Below the pieces are notes generated by a model. It was not told the DNA's origin. It did no database searches and saw only the letters and a list, made by a program, of their open reading frames with translations. Positions 16,594 to 25,879 of a stretch of DNA of 64,000 nt are shown piece after piece. How positions within the stretch are numbered: position 1 is the first letter of the stretch; each line of letters opens with the position of its first letter. The stretch is from NCBI GenBank assembly GCA_002238485.1, contig MPMG01000004.1:1-64000 (forward strand), given 5' to 3'. This DNA is from Chloroflexi bacterium bin20 (lineage in GTDB: Bacteria > Chloroflexota > Anaerolineae > Aggregatilineales > Phototrophicaceae). The translations under genes were made by a program, and so were the position numbers.

Positions 16594-17805
16594 TCATGCG
16601 GGCTGGCCATCTGGCTGTCGGCGATAAAGCGGGACGACCGGCAGCAGCGCCAGACTCGCGGCAGTCAAGGCAGCTCGCAATGAGTTCAAGGACCCAATTG
16701 CGCCGAGCATGGGCGCGCCGACGATTTGTCCTGTTGCATTGGCTTGCCAATACATGGAGATCACAGTGGCGCGGACCTCGGTTGGCGCGTGGCGGTTTAT
16801 CCAAATCATGAACAGGGGTTTGGTGGCAGTGCGCAAGACCTGGCTGAAACAAAAGGCGATGGCAGCCACATAGAAGGCAGGCGCCCAGACAAAGACCAGG
16901 TTGCCCAGGATGGTGCCAGCCGCGAGCCATGCCAGACCGCGCGTGATGGATGCTTGCTCCGGGCGCAGCAGCCGCCGCTTCAGCAACTCTATCGCCGGTA
17001 TGGTCAAGATGGTCACACTGGCAAACAGAATGCCGAACCAAACCTCCACCTCGACCAGCGGCAGTACATGGTTCTGCACGATGTGCGGCGTGTACATCGC
17101 GTCGAAACTGCCAACCGAACTGCCGATGACGATGCCGATAAGCGCTATAGAGCGAACAACGGCATTGCCTCGCAGCAGATTGATGGCGCTCGCGCCAGTC
17201 TGTCGCAGATTGGTCGTGATTTTGTCCTTGCGCCGTGTGGGCACAAAGCCGTCTTCGGGCATGATAGCAGCCAGCAGCAAGGCCAGCAGGATAGTTGCGA
17301 TGCCGCCAGTCGCAATGGGCAAGGCAAGATCTGCGGTCGCCAGCAGTGTTGCCAGCGCGATGCCCAACAACGTTGACACCTGCCCAATTTGCGCGCCACG
17401 CATGTACAACGTTTGTGCTTCGTCTTGACCCAGCTCGTCGACCAGCCAAGCCTCTGGCGCGCCACTGACAAAGGTGAATCCCAATCCCCAGATCGCCTGT
17501 GACAGCAGCGTGATTTCGTATACGGGCACGAGCGCTTGCAGCAAGAAGCCGCCGCCCCAAATCAAGTAACCGACGACAATCGACCATTTGCGACTGAAGC
17601 TGTCGGCAATGATGCCAGTGGGGACTTCGAAGATGAATGTCGTGGCTTCCAATGCGACCAGCAACGTTACCAGCCGAAAAGGATCGTCAGTAATCGCCTT
17701 TGCAAAGTAAAGGTTTGCCATCGTCAGCCACATGGCAAAGACGAGCGGCGCAGTTATGCGGAATGTGTAGAAAGTAACGCGAGCGCGTCTTTGGCTGCCG
17801 CTCAC
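16594..17805 (-). CDS. MFS transporter (12 TM)
   Basis: A 403-residue major facilitator with about twelve membrane segments. The loop between helices 2 and 3 carries FEVPTGIIADSFSRKW, the MFS motif-A position. Helix 4-5 has GAPEAWLVDELG, a signature shared with the paralogue at 18579-19826. The substrate is unknown; drug or metabolite efflux is the usual assignment. The start is GTG 17805 with a weak Shine-Dalgarno. It lies 30 bases after the RraA-like gene in an apparent operon. Confidence 0.88.
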   Translation of the reverse strand: MSGSQRRARVTFYTFRITAPLVFAMWLTMANLYFAKAITDDPFRLVTLLVALEATTFIFEVPTGIIADSFSRKWSIVVGYLIWGGGFLLQALVPVYEITLLSQAIWGLGFTFVSGAPEAWLVDELGQDEAQTLYMRGAQIGQVSTLLGIALATLLATADLALPIATGGIATILLALLLAAIMPEDGFVPTRRKDKITTNLRQTGASAINLLRGNAVVRSIALIGIVIGSSVGSFDAMYTPHIVQNHVLPLVEVEVWFGILFASVTILTIPAIELLKRRLLRPEQASITRGLAWLAAGTILGNLVFVWAPAFYVAAIAFCFSQVLRTATKPLFMIWINRHAPTEVRATVISMYWQANATGQIVGAPMLGAIGSLNSLRAALTAASLALLPVVPLYRRQPDGQPA

Positions 17806-17835
17806 ATCAGCGAGCCAGCGGGTGCAGCAGCGCCC

Positions 17836-18561
17836 TCACGATTCGTCGTCATCGCCATAGCTGTGCCCAGAGAAGATGGCGCGCAGTTCGGCGGCGGACT
17901 TGGCGTTTTGCAGGGCTGTCATGCGGGCGGCTTCTTCTTGCTGCAAGGCGCGAGCATTCGCCAGGACGGCTGCCAGCTTGTCGGCCGGGAATTTGCATGC
18001 GCCGTTCTCGTCCATGTGGATTAATTCGCCAGGCGCGACATCCATGCCACCGACAGAAACTGGCACATTGACCGCCTGCACCGCCATCGCGCCATGTCCA
18101 GCTGTGACCCCGCTGAGCATGTATTGAAAGTCCATTTCGCGCACTTCGTCCAAATCACGCGAGGGACCATTGGAAATCAGCCCCTGGCAGCCCAGCGCGC
18201 GCATGGCAGAGACCATATTGCCGCCAGCCAGCCCGACTTTGCCTTGCAAGCGCCGCGGGAACTTCTGCTGGATGACCAGGACAGTCGGCTGTGGCGAGGC
18301 CTCAAGCGCATCCAGCACATCCAGAAAGCTGAGTCGATCGAAGTTGGGGTCGGGCAAGCTGTAGACAGCCGTTACCGCATAGCCGATACGCCGCCCCAGT
18401 TCTGGATACATGCAGCGAATGCGCTGGTCGGTATACCAATTCTCGCTCCAGGGGTTATAGAGCCCCAGGCACAGCGGTGAATCGGGATAAGTCGCCACCA
18501 CATTGGTTATCGATGGCGTATCAAAGTTTTTTAGCTCTTCCAGCATCGTGTTTCGGTCCAT
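17836..18561 (-). CDS. RraA-like / HMG-CHA aldolase family protein
   Basis: A 241-residue protein of the RraA-like fold, which covers class II 4-hydroxy-4-methyl-2-oxoglutarate aldolases, oxaloacetate decarboxylases and RNase E regulators. The active-site block is GGNMVSAMRALGCQGLISNG then Arg135-Asp136, followed by GGMDVAPGELIHMDENG with the family's GD/EN metal region. Retention of RD favours an aldolase or decarboxylase rather than an RNase E inhibitor. AAAGGAG precedes ATG 18561. It sits between two related MFS carriers, suggesting uptake and cleavage of an organic acid. Confidence 0.82.
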   Translation of the reverse strand: MDRNTMLEELKNFDTPSITNVVATYPDSPLCLGLYNPWSENWYTDQRIRCMYPELGRRIGYAVTAVYSLPDPNFDRLSFLDVLDALEASPQPTVLVIQQKFPRRLQGKVGLAGGNMVSAMRALGCQGLISNGPSRDLDEVREMDFQYMLSGVTAGHGAMAVQAVNVPVSVGGMDVAPGELIHMDENGACKFPADKLAAVLANARALQQEEAARMTALQNAKSAAELRAIFSGHSYGDDDES

Positions 18562-18578
18562 CGCGGCAACAACTCCTT

Positions 18579-19826
18579 TTATGATTCGCTAGAGACAGTA
18601 TAGCGAATCGAACGGCGGAACACAGGCAGAATCGGCAGCAGCATCAGCGCTGACATGGATATCGCCAGCCGCACAGAAGACAACAAGCCCACCGCGCCCA
18701 CCAGCGGTCCGCCAGCAATCTGCCCGAGCGCATCGGTCTGGCCCTGCACCGAAAGCACCGTCGCGCGCACTTCAGAGGCTGTGTGCTGGTTGATCCAGGC
18801 TTCCATCAGCGGGTTGCGGATGCCGCGCGTCGCTTGCACGAGCCAAAGCCCGACCAGCGCCCAGGCAAAGCTGCCAGCATGGACGAATAGAATCACACTG
18901 CCGATCATGGTGATATAAACCGCGATCAAGGCAGCCGCCACGCGCCGTCCATCGGCAAAGTCGAGCCGCCGCCGCAACAACTCGGTGGCAGCCAGGCACA
19001 GCGGCATGGATACCGCGCTGATGATGCCGAACCAGACGATCTGGTCCAGTTCTCCCAAGGGCGGGAATCGGAAGCGATCCAGCAGATGCGCCGTCCACAA
19101 GCGGTCGAATCCCTCGGAAAATGCGCCGTGGAAGAGGGTCGCCAGCAGAATGAGCAGCAAGAATCGGCTGCCGCGAATCATAGAGAGGCCCGCGCGGAAG
19201 GTATCGAACAAGGCGCGCCAGTCATCGCGTTCCCCAGTCGGACGTCGCTTGAAACCGGCTTCGGGCATCACAAGCATCAGCAGCAGCGACAGGCAAAGGA
19301 GCACGATGCCGCCAGCGATGATGGCTGCTTGCAGGCTATGGCTGGCGATTGCGACACTGACGAATATGCTGCCGAAGCTGACCACTTGCGATAGTTGCGA
19401 GCCGCGCATGAAAGCATTTGGGGCCCGCTCAGTCCCGATCTCATCGACGATCCAGGCCGATGTCGCGCCACTTAGAAAGGTATAACCCAAGCCCATGATC
19501 ACTTGGGCGACAAGCAAGGCCTCAAAGAGCGGCAGGCTGCCCTCGACCAGGAAACCCAGTCCTAGCATCGCAAAACCGATGATGACAGAAAGCCGTCGGC
19601 TGTGCACATCCGCTACGACGCCTGTCGGGATCTCAAACAGAAAGGCGGTCAATTCCAGCGTTGTGCCCACCAAAACCAACTGCAGCGGATTCAAGCCCAC
19701 CTGCTGCACCTGGTACACCAGGTTGACAGTGAAGACCATGGTCAACGCGAAAGCTTGCGCCGCCATCATAAACAGGTAGAGCGGGTAGGCAGCTGCTTTT
19801 CGAGTCGAGAAGAGCGCTCGCATCAT
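18579..19826 (-). CDS. MFS transporter, paralogue of the 16594-17805 carrier
   Basis: About 415 residues and twelve membrane helices. Shared signatures with the neighbour carrier are FEIPTGVVADVHSRR in loop 2-3 and SGATSAWIVDEIG near helices 4-5, so the pair arose by duplication. The start is taken as ATG 19826, whose ATGA overlaps the stop of the phosphotransferase gene; a longer frame to 19859 runs inside that gene. The substrate is unknown. Confidence 0.88.
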   Translation of the reverse strand: MMRALFSTRKAAAYPLYLFMMAAQAFALTMVFTVNLVYQVQQVGLNPLQLVLVGTTLELTAFLFEIPTGVVADVHSRRLSVIIGFAMLGLGFLVEGSLPLFEALLVAQVIMGLGYTFLSGATSAWIVDEIGTERAPNAFMRGSQLSQVVSFGSIFVSVAIASHSLQAAIIAGGIVLLCLSLLLMLVMPEAGFKRRPTGERDDWRALFDTFRAGLSMIRGSRFLLLILLATLFHGAFSEGFDRLWTAHLLDRFRFPPLGELDQIVWFGIISAVSMPLCLAATELLRRRLDFADGRRVAAALIAVYITMIGSVILFVHAGSFAWALVGLWLVQATRGIRNPLMEAWINQHTASEVRATVLSVQGQTDALGQIAGGPLVGAVGLLSSVRLAISMSALMLLPILPVFRRSIRYTVSSES

Positions 19827-20869
19827 AAGGTTGCTGTGCGCCGCTGCAACTTCCCGCATTCCAGGAAGTCGCGCAGCTCGTCAATGCGCCCCCGCAGCAG
19901 CGCCGGCGTCAATTCGCGGATCTGCGGATGGTCGCGGTTGTTCAGCAGCCAGCGACACGATGCCAACTGACGCGCGGCTACGAAGGTCTCCAGGTAGTCG
20001 CGCGGAGGATGGTCGCAGCCCAGCGACGCGGTGTAACCCACCCACAAGCTCGCCTCCAACTGCGCATAATCGTCAGGTCGCTCTCCTTTGAGCTGCCAGA
20101 GCAGTGGCGCAAGGTCGTACAGATAGCAGCCCCAGGCGCAATATTCAAAGTCCAGCGCGGCAAGGCCAGAGTCGGTGAAGAGGATGTTCTTCGCCAGCAG
20201 GTCGGCATGGATCAATCCAAAGAAAGCATCCTGCCGATTCAACTGCGACAGGGCATTTTCCACCACCCGCGCGACAGCCTCACACACTTCTCTCTGTGCG
20301 ATCGGTAGCGCCTGAAAATCGCACTGCGATGCGTAGGGCGAATCAACGCCAAAGATCCCCCTTGCATCAAGGCGCGGACGACCAAAATCAGCGCCACTGT
20401 CGACCGGCTCCAGCGAGTGTAGTTGTGCCAGGTAGGTCCCGATTGCACAGACATCCTCGTATTGCAGGGCTCTGGCGGGTTTGCATTCGCCCTGAATGTA
20501 TTTGAAGAGGCAAGCCAAAGCTGAGTGTGGCGGCGGCAACTGGGGATGGGCGATTTCGACAAGCAGCGCATCGCCAGCCATGCCAGCGGCTGCAACAGGA
20601 AAGGGCGCCTGCAAACTGCTCGCATGGCGGATCAGGCGCAGCCAGGCTAATTCGCTGCGAACCTGCGCACGATTGGCGCGCCAAGACGGCTGCAGCCGCA
20701 ATACATAGCAGTCGCCCGCGTCCGCTTTCACTTTGAAGACGGCGTTGCTGCTATAGCCCAGCCAGCTGATTGCCCGCGCGCCCATTCCCCAGCGCGCCAA
20801 GGCATCGTCTGCCAGCTGCCGCCAAAGCATTTTCTGTTGTGCCAGCGTCCATTCACTGTAGGCTGTCAT
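19823..20869 (-). CDS. Phosphotransferase, aminoglycoside-phosphotransferase (APH) fold
   Basis: A small-molecule kinase of 348 residues with the APH/choline-kinase-like fold. N-lobe strand FKVKADAGDCYVLRLQPSW; catalytic HADLLAKNILF with the HxDxxxxN pattern; metal-binding LDFEYCAWGCYLYDLA. The likely substrate class is a sugar, amino alcohol or antibiotic hydroxyl; resistance is not implied. An upstream open frame to 21055 overlaps lspA and is not believed. ATG 20869 is at the family N terminus. It is the first gene of the minus-strand APH-MFS-RraA-MFS run and is divergent from lspA. Confidence 0.85.
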   Translation of the reverse strand: MTAYSEWTLAQQKMLWRQLADDALARWGMGARAISWLGYSSNAVFKVKADAGDCYVLRLQPSWRANRAQVRSELAWLRLIRHASSLQAPFPVAAAGMAGDALLVEIAHPQLPPPHSALACLFKYIQGECKPARALQYEDVCAIGTYLAQLHSLEPVDSGADFGRPRLDARGIFGVDSPYASQCDFQALPIAQREVCEAVARVVENALSQLNRQDAFFGLIHADLLAKNILFTDSGLAALDFEYCAWGCYLYDLAPLLWQLKGERPDDYAQLEASLWVGYTASLGCDHPPRDYLETFVAARQLASCRWLLNNRDHPQIRELTPALLRGRIDELRDFLECGKLQRRTATL

Positions 20870-20884
20870 GCGCGTCTCGTCTGC

Positions 20885-20890
20885 TACAAT
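20885..20890 (+). promoter_or_regulatory. Extended -10 (TGCTACAAT) for lspA
   Basis: TACAAT preceded by TG-C, 35 bases before the lspA ATG. CTGTCA (20863-20868) could be a poor -35 at a 16-base spacing. Confidence 0.45.
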
Positions 20891-20925
20891 GGCTCTAGGC
20901 TGATTCGTCTGTGCTGGAGCGAACG

Positions 20926-21399
20926 ATGCGAAAATGGTTGATCCTGCTGGTGGCGCTGTGTCTGGCAGCCACGATTGATCAAGCCACAAAAATGTGGGCG
21001 CTGCACAACTTGCAGCCCTACGAAACGCTGCAGCCCATCCCGGCGCTTGTGCCACTCTTCCAGCTGACGCTGATCAGCAACACAGGCGCGGCATTTGGCA
21101 TCTTGCCGATGGCTGGCGATGTCTTCCTGGTGGTGGCGCTGCTGATCATCATGGGCTTGCTTGTGGGCATGCGCGCGACAGCAGCCGATGCGCGTCTCCT
21201 GCCCTTTGCCACCGGGTTGGTCATCGGTGGCGCGATCGGCAATATCCTGGATCGCCTGCAGCATGGACATGTCATCGACTTCATTCATTACCAGATACCC
21301 GAAGTGATTTCCAATGTGTCAAACCCGGCTGATCACGCCATTGTCTTGGGCGTGTTGCTGATCATCGCCGAAAGCTTCTGGCGCTCGCGGCGGCATTAG
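20926..21399 (+). CDS. lspA: Lipoprotein signal peptidase (signal peptidase II)
   Basis: Membrane aspartic peptidase that cleaves signal peptides from diacylglyceryl-prolipoproteins after Lgt. 157 residues, four membrane helices. The catalytic dyad is Asp118 (GHVIDFI) and Asp136 (SNPADHAI), with GNILDR and SNTGAAFG conserved. ATG 20926 has GGAG at seven bases; a GTG at 20911 is less likely. The partner lgt is at 41320-42405. Its stop overlaps the stop of the convergent GNAT gene. Confidence 0.95.
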   Translation: MRKWLILLVALCLAATIDQATKMWALHNLQPYETLQPIPALVPLFQLTLISNTGAAFGILPMAGDVFLVVALLIIMGLLVGMRATAADARLLPFATGLVIGGAIGNILDRLQHGHVIDFIHYQIPEVISNVSNPADHAIVLGVLLIIAESFWRSRRH

Positions 21400-21917
21400 A
21401 GGCGTTTTTCCAGCTCGATCTCATCGCGGATGGGGATACCGTGCCGGCCCGTGATGGGGATCTGGGGCTTGATGCGGCGGGCGGCAGCGATGGCATTGCG
21501 ATGCACCGCGACCAACTCATAACCTCGCTTTTGCCAAAATCGCAGGGACGCCAGGTTGTCGTTGGTGGTAACCAGCCACAAGCGCGTTAAACCAGCCTCT
21601 CGGGCTCGTTCTTCCAGCGCGTCCAACAAAGCCGAGCCTATGCCCATGCCTTCGACAAGGCTGTCCAGCGTGAGGATCTCGCACTCCTGCGCGTCGTATT
21701 CGATGGTCAGCAAGCCGATTCGCTCGGGCAGTGTATCGTTGTTGTCGGAACTGGCCTTGTTCTCCTCTGCGCGAACGGCTATCAGTCCCTCGAGCAAGTG
21801 TCCATAACGCATTTTGCCACGCGAAACGATCGTTGTCGTGCCCCAGCGGTCGTCCAGAAAGTGGGCGACCCATTCGCGGTCGGCGCGTTCCAAGGGGCGT
21901 ATATTCATTTCCGACAT
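21396..21917 (-). CDS. GNAT family N-acetyltransferase
   Basis: A 173-residue acetyltransferase. The acetyl-CoA loop is VEGMGIGSALLDALEERAREAGLTRLWLVTTNDN, followed by the FWQKRGYE strand that typifies Gcn5-like enzymes. The start is ATG 21917, with AGAGG about eight bases upstream. A longer open frame to 22325 is antisense to the EamA gene's 3' end and is rejected. A hydrophilic Asp/Asn/Ser patch (about 55-62) interrupts the N-terminal half. The substrate is unknown. Confidence 0.85.
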   Translation of the reverse strand: MSEMNIRPLERADREWVAHFLDDRWGTTTIVSRGKMRYGHLLEGLIAVRAEENKASSDNNDTLPERIGLLTIEYDAQECEILTLDSLVEGMGIGSALLDALEERAREAGLTRLWLVTTNDNLASLRFWQKRGYELVAVHRNAIAAARRIKPQIPITGRHGIPIRDEIELEKRL

Positions 21918-22027
21918 CGGAGAGACCTCTGTGCTTTTGGCAGGATTGACAGCATTATAGCGCAGCCCTGCACAGACGGCGAAAAGGCGCTGAGCAAGCC
22001 AGCGACAATACAATAGAAAAAGCGGCG

Positions 22028-22930
22028 CTAGGACGCGAAGAGCAGCGCCACACCCGCCACCGCCACGCAAGTGCCGCCAATCGCGCGCCTGGTGATGCGC
22101 TCGCCAAAGACCACAAAGCCTATGGGGATCAGCAGAATCGGCGTCGTGCCAGTCAGCGTGGACGATATGCCAACACTGGTGAATTGCAGCGATGCCAGCA
22201 CCAGCGTCGCGCCGAGCACCGGACCCGTCAATGATGCCAGCGCGATAAGCAACAGGGCGCGCGGCTGGTCGATGATGAGCCGCAGATTTTGCCGCAGTTT
22301 GCCACGCAGCGCGATCAAAAGCCACAAGACCGCCAAAGCAAAGACCGTGCGCATGATGCTGGCGCTCATGACGGGAAAGTCATCGGCAACGCCCTCGGAC
22401 ATGAGCACAAATGACGTGCCCTGCAAGACGGCGGCAGCGAGAGCCATCAGCAAACCTCTGCTGTAATCCGCGTGCCGGCTTTGGATGCTGTTCTGCGCAT
22501 CGCCCGAGACAACTGTAATCACGCCACCCAGCACGAGCGCAATCCCCAGAACGGCGTATGACGGCAAGCCCTGCCCTAGCAACAGCCAAGCTAGAACCGT
22601 TGCGAAAATCGGCGAAGTCGCGCCGATCAGCAAGGTCAAGCGCGGACCAATCGCTTGAAAGGCGCGCAACAAAAATAGCGCAGACATCACGAAACCAGCC
22701 AGGCTCGATGCGCCCAGCACCAGCCAGCGCTGCCCAGAAGCAGCCATCGGGAACAACTCGCCGTACATGATTTGGTGCAGCGGCAGCAAGAATATCAGCG
22801 AAAACACCAGGCTCAACGCCATGGAGACGCTCGCGCCAAACTTGCGCCCGGCCAGCGTAAAAGTGGTCGATGCTAGGCTAAAACTGAGAGCCGCGCCCAG
22901 CGCCATCAATTCGCCGATGAAGTTTTCCAA
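22028..22930 (-). CDS. EamA-family drug/metabolite transporter (10 TM)
   Basis: 300 residues, ten predicted membrane helices as two EamA repeats, the second ending in GTTPILLIPIGFVVFGERITRRAIGGTCVAVAGVALL, the typical helix 9-10 hairpin. Probably exports metabolites or amino acids by a proton-linked or exchange mechanism; the substrate is not predictable. The start is ATG 22930. It follows the GH13 gene on the same strand after 67 bases. Confidence 0.9.
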   Translation of the reverse strand: MENFIGELMALGAALSFSLASTTFTLAGRKFGASVSMALSLVFSLIFLLPLHQIMYGELFPMAASGQRWLVLGASSLAGFVMSALFLLRAFQAIGPRLTLLIGATSPIFATVLAWLLLGQGLPSYAVLGIALVLGGVITVVSGDAQNSIQSRHADYSRGLLMALAAAVLQGTSFVLMSEGVADDFPVMSASIMRTVFALAVLWLLIALRGKLRQNLRLIIDQPRALLLIALASLTGPVLGATLVLASLQFTSVGISSTLTGTTPILLIPIGFVVFGERITRRAIGGTCVAVAGVALLFAS

Positions 22931-22997
22931 GACCCGCCTGCTTTCACGCGCCGCAGTCGCCCACGCCGCCTATCGCTTGCATCTCGTCCCGCCGCCA

Positions 22998-24617
22998 TCA
23001 AAATGCCAGGACGATCGTGCTGTGCGCGTCCAAGGTGAGCATCGGCGCATAGGCGTCGAAGCCGCCCGCTGCATTCAGAACCGGCGCGCTGACTTCACCG
23101 CTGCCAAACACAAGTATCGGCGCGGACAAATCCCGCTCGCTTTCTGCCAGGCTGAGCGTGAAGCCTTCAATTGCTTCATCATCCAGATTGATGATCACCA
23201 ACAGCCGCTCTTGCTCGTCGTTGCGCAAAAAGGCATACAGGCCGTGCTCGGAGCTCTCCACATGAGTCCAATCGCCCCGCTGCAGCGCAGAATGGCTGTT
23301 GCGCAGATGGATCATGTCGCGATAGTGGCTCAGCAGCGAGCCGGCATCGTCAGTCTGACGCGCGACATTGGCGCTGGCGACATGCTCAGCGGCTTGCAGG
23401 GGCTGCCAGGGACTCGGCGAATCAGAAAAACCGGCCGAGGGCGAATCATCCCATTGCATCGGACTGCGAATGCGCTCATCGGGCTTCGTGCCGATCATGC
23501 CGATTTCTTCGCCGTAGTACAAGAATGGCAGGCCGGGACCGGTCAGCAGCAGCGAAGCGGCGACTTTGTTGCGCCCGATATCCCCCCGCAATGTATTCGC
23601 CAGCCGATTCTGATCGTGATTGGTCAAAAATGTAGCGAATTGATTGAAAGGATAATCGCGCATGGCCGCTTGATGAGCGCGGATGAGATTGCGATTGCTG
23701 CCACGCGATGCCGCTTCGATCATTTCGCCCGCCAGCTTGAAGTCGAAGCCCATGTCGATGGCGCGTTCGTTGACATAGCGCGCCACCACGAAGGAGGGAC
23801 CGCCAAAAATTTCGCCGACCGTGAAGCTGCCTGGCTTGACTGTTTCCAGATGCGCCTCATAGCTGCTAAGCCACTGGCGGCTTTCTGGAAGGTTTTCTTG
23901 TCGTTCGCCATCTTCAATCAAGTGCTTGATCGCATCCAGCCGGAAGCCATCGACGCCGATATCCCGCAGCCAGAATGACGCTATATTTTTCATCTCTTGT
24001 GTTACAGCAGGGTTATTAAAGTTTACGTCGGGCATGCCATCCCAAAACACGCCATAATAATAATCGCCCCCCGCGAGATGCCAGGCCACAGTGCCCCAGG
24101 GGCCGCGGTAACCGGGATCTTCGTCTTTCCAGATGTACCAGTCGCGCCAAGTTGGATCGCCAATGCGCGCGCCCAAAAACCAGGGATGGCGGCTGGAGGT
24201 GTGGTTGAGCACCATATCAACGATGACAGCGATGCCGCGTTGCTGCGCCTCTGCCACCAACTGCTGCATATCCGCCAATGTGCCATAATCGCGTTCCACA
24301 GCATAATAATCTGTAACATCATAGCCGTGATAGCTGTGCGCTTCGGCCGGCGGCATCAGCCAGATGCCTGTGATGCCCAGGTCCGTGCTCGTGCTTGGGT
24401 CGCCATCGTTGAGATAATCCAGCCGCGAGATCAAGCCCTGGATATCGCCGATGCCATCGCCATCGCTGTCTTGAAAGCTGCGAATGAAGACTTCATAAAA
24501 GACGCGGTCGTTCCACCAATACGTCGGCTGGCGATCCTGCGACTGCGAGAGCAAAGCAGTCCTGCCCAACAGACAGCAGATCAGGGCGACGGCAACTACG
24601 TGATAACTCTTGCTCAT
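22998..24617 (-). CDS. Secreted alpha-amylase-family glycoside hydrolase (GH13)
   Basis: A 539-residue GH13 enzyme with an N-terminal signal sequence (VVAVALICCLLGRTALL). The (beta/alpha)8 regions are DMVLNH (about 134-139), GVDGFRLDA with nucleophile Asp228, GEIFG with acid Glu269, and TNHDQNR with Asp335. YEVFIRSFQDSDGDGIGD carries the calcium-binding loop, and a beta-sandwich domain closes the protein. It resembles secreted alpha-amylase or alpha-glucosidase-type enzymes acting on alpha-1,4-glucans; exact specificity is unknown. ATG 24617 overlaps the stop of the TPR gene (ATGA). A longer frame to 24935 is inside that gene and is not used. Confidence 0.92.
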   Translation of the reverse strand: MSKSYHVVAVALICCLLGRTALLSQSQDRQPTYWWNDRVFYEVFIRSFQDSDGDGIGDIQGLISRLDYLNDGDPSTSTDLGITGIWLMPPAEAHSYHGYDVTDYYAVERDYGTLADMQQLVAEAQQRGIAVIVDMVLNHTSSRHPWFLGARIGDPTWRDWYIWKDEDPGYRGPWGTVAWHLAGGDYYYGVFWDGMPDVNFNNPAVTQEMKNIASFWLRDIGVDGFRLDAIKHLIEDGERQENLPESRQWLSSYEAHLETVKPGSFTVGEIFGGPSFVVARYVNERAIDMGFDFKLAGEMIEAASRGSNRNLIRAHQAAMRDYPFNQFATFLTNHDQNRLANTLRGDIGRNKVAASLLLTGPGLPFLYYGEEIGMIGTKPDERIRSPMQWDDSPSAGFSDSPSPWQPLQAAEHVASANVARQTDDAGSLLSHYRDMIHLRNSHSALQRGDWTHVESSEHGLYAFLRNDEQERLLVIINLDDEAIEGFTLSLAESERDLSAPILVFGSGEVSAPVLNAAGGFDAYAPMLTLDAHSTIVLAF

Positions 24618-25144
24618 GATTGTTCTGGCTGGGCCGAGATGAGTTTCTCGAATTCGCGCATCCAGCTGTAGCAGTGGCGTTCGCGGCGGTCGGCGGAGTT
24701 GGCGAATCGTTCTGCGGCGGCAGCCATCCAGCGCATTGCCTCGCCATTCTTGCCCAGCCGATGCTGTGTCATTGCCAGGTAATAGAGCGTTTCCGGTCGC
24801 TGAGGTTGGGCGGCCAGTGCATTGGCGAAGTGATCGGCAGCAGCTTGCCATTCCCGGTTGCGATAGGCGAGCATGCCCCGCCCATAATTCGCCAGCATCT
24901 CGTAGGGATTCAACTGCAAGGCGCGCTGGTAACAAGCTTCCGCGCGCTCCAGCGAATTGTCATCTTGCGCGAAGAAACCCTGCACGGCATGGTATTCGGC
25001 GTGCCCGGGCAGCAGTTCCAGCGCTTCGCTTATGGATTTTTGAGCTGCCGATAAATCACGTTGGCTGAATGCTCGCAGCGCGAGAAAATAGCGCTCATCC
25101 GCCTGGTAACGCGGGATGCCCAGCCATTGCGCCAACTTCGTCAT
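24614..25144 (-). CDS. TPR-repeat protein
   Basis: 176 residues forming about four tetratricopeptide repeats, for example DLSAAQKSISEALELLPGH, LERAEACYQRALQLNP, EWQAAADHFANALAAQP and RPETLYYLAMTQHRLGKNGEA. No signal peptide is seen; probably a cytoplasmic adaptor. Coupled to the GH13 gene by ATGA overlap. The partner is unknown. Confidence 0.85.
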   Translation of the reverse strand: MTKLAQWLGIPRYQADERYFLALRAFSQRDLSAAQKSISEALELLPGHAEYHAVQGFFAQDDNSLERAEACYQRALQLNPYEMLANYGRGMLAYRNREWQAAADHFANALAAQPQRPETLYYLAMTQHRLGKNGEAMRWMAAAAERFANSADRRERHCYSWMREFEKLISAQPEQS

Positions 25145-25174
25145 CGCCAGCTCGGCAGCTTGCGGCAGTGGGCC

Positions 25175-25639
25175 TCAGCCAATATCGACCATGTGCCGCT
25201 GGGTCTGGCTGCGGACGACATAGGTGCGCGCAAGTTTGTCGTGCCAGGCTTGATTCTTGCGGTCGATCAAGGCCCACAGGTAGCCCAGCCCAAAGAGCAC
25301 GGCGCTGACCTGATAGCCGATCGCGCGGATGACGGCGTCAACATCGCTGATTGCGGTGCCATCGACTTTGACAACGCGAATGCCCAGCGCAAACTTGCCT
25401 GGCGTCTGGCCATTGCGGCGCGTCCAAAAGTACCAGTAATAGAAGACGGGCGCCGCCAGACTGAAGAAGTTCGCCAGCACCGGCAACAGATCGCCACTGG
25501 ATGAAATCACCGCCATCAGCAGCAGCATGAGCATCAGCAGCAAAAATCCGTCAATGATGCCAGCCAAAATGCGCGGCACGATGCCGGCCAGTTCATGCAC
25601 AGTGTTGGCGGCAGCAGCCTGTTTCGATTTCTTGCCCAT
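25175..25639 (-). CDS. RDD family membrane protein
   Basis: 154 residues with the RDD signature: R-ILAGIIDGFLL (Arg and Asp in helix 1), a central NGQTPGKFALGIRVV loop, and the distal DRKNQAWHDKLARTYVV. Three membrane helices are predicted. RDD proteins are of mixed or unknown function; some are sodium/proton antiporters. It has its own promoter (25699-25728) and probably leads the minus-strand RDD-TPR-GH13-EamA run. Confidence 0.9.
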   Translation of the reverse strand: MGKKSKQAAAANTVHELAGIVPRILAGIIDGFLLLMLMLLLMAVISSSGDLLPVLANFFSLAAPVFYYWYFWTRRNGQTPGKFALGIRVVKVDGTAISDVDAVIRAIGYQVSAVLFGLGYLWALIDRKNQAWHDKLARTYVVRSQTQRHMVDIG

Positions 25640-25698
25640 GACATCTTCCTTCCTGTTTCTGTTGCGCGCGGCTGGGGGAAAACCACACTTTCCTGCCC

Positions 25699-25728
25699 AG
25701 TTTACACTGAAACGCGCCCTTGCGTCAA
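25699..25728 (-). promoter_or_regulatory. Sigma-70-like promoter upstream of the RDD gene
   Basis: On the minus strand TTGACG (25728-25723), an 18-base spacer and TAAACT (25704-25699), 60 bases before the ATG at 25639. Confidence 0.6.
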
Positions 25729-25815
25729 AAGATAGACAGATCGAGCGAGTCGAGTTTCGTGCACAGGGCGGTTCTCCCGTCCAAAACCGATCGACAGAAT
25801 CCGAGCACTTCGCAT

Positions 25816-25842
25816 CCTCCCCGACTCTGCGTGGGGGCGAGG
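25816..25842. repeat. Hairpin repeat with GACTCT loop
   Basis: CCTCCCC and GGGGGCGAGG flank a loop GACTCTGCGT in the 240-base gap between the MBL-fold and RDD genes. Arms and loop resemble the hairpin at 14104-14127. No T tract follows. Beyond this and the RDD promoter the gap shows nothing coding. Confidence 0.4.
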
Positions 25843-25879
25843 CGGCTGACTATTTCCAGCAAGCAGCAAGATCCGCCGC

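Noticed and set aside
22767..23978. 403-codon plus-strand ORF antisense to the EamA and GH13 genes
   Set aside because: It crosses two clear genes on the other strand, encodes His/Gln/Arg-rich sequence without any family motif, and has no Shine-Dalgarno. A reflection of codon bias in GC-rich DNA.
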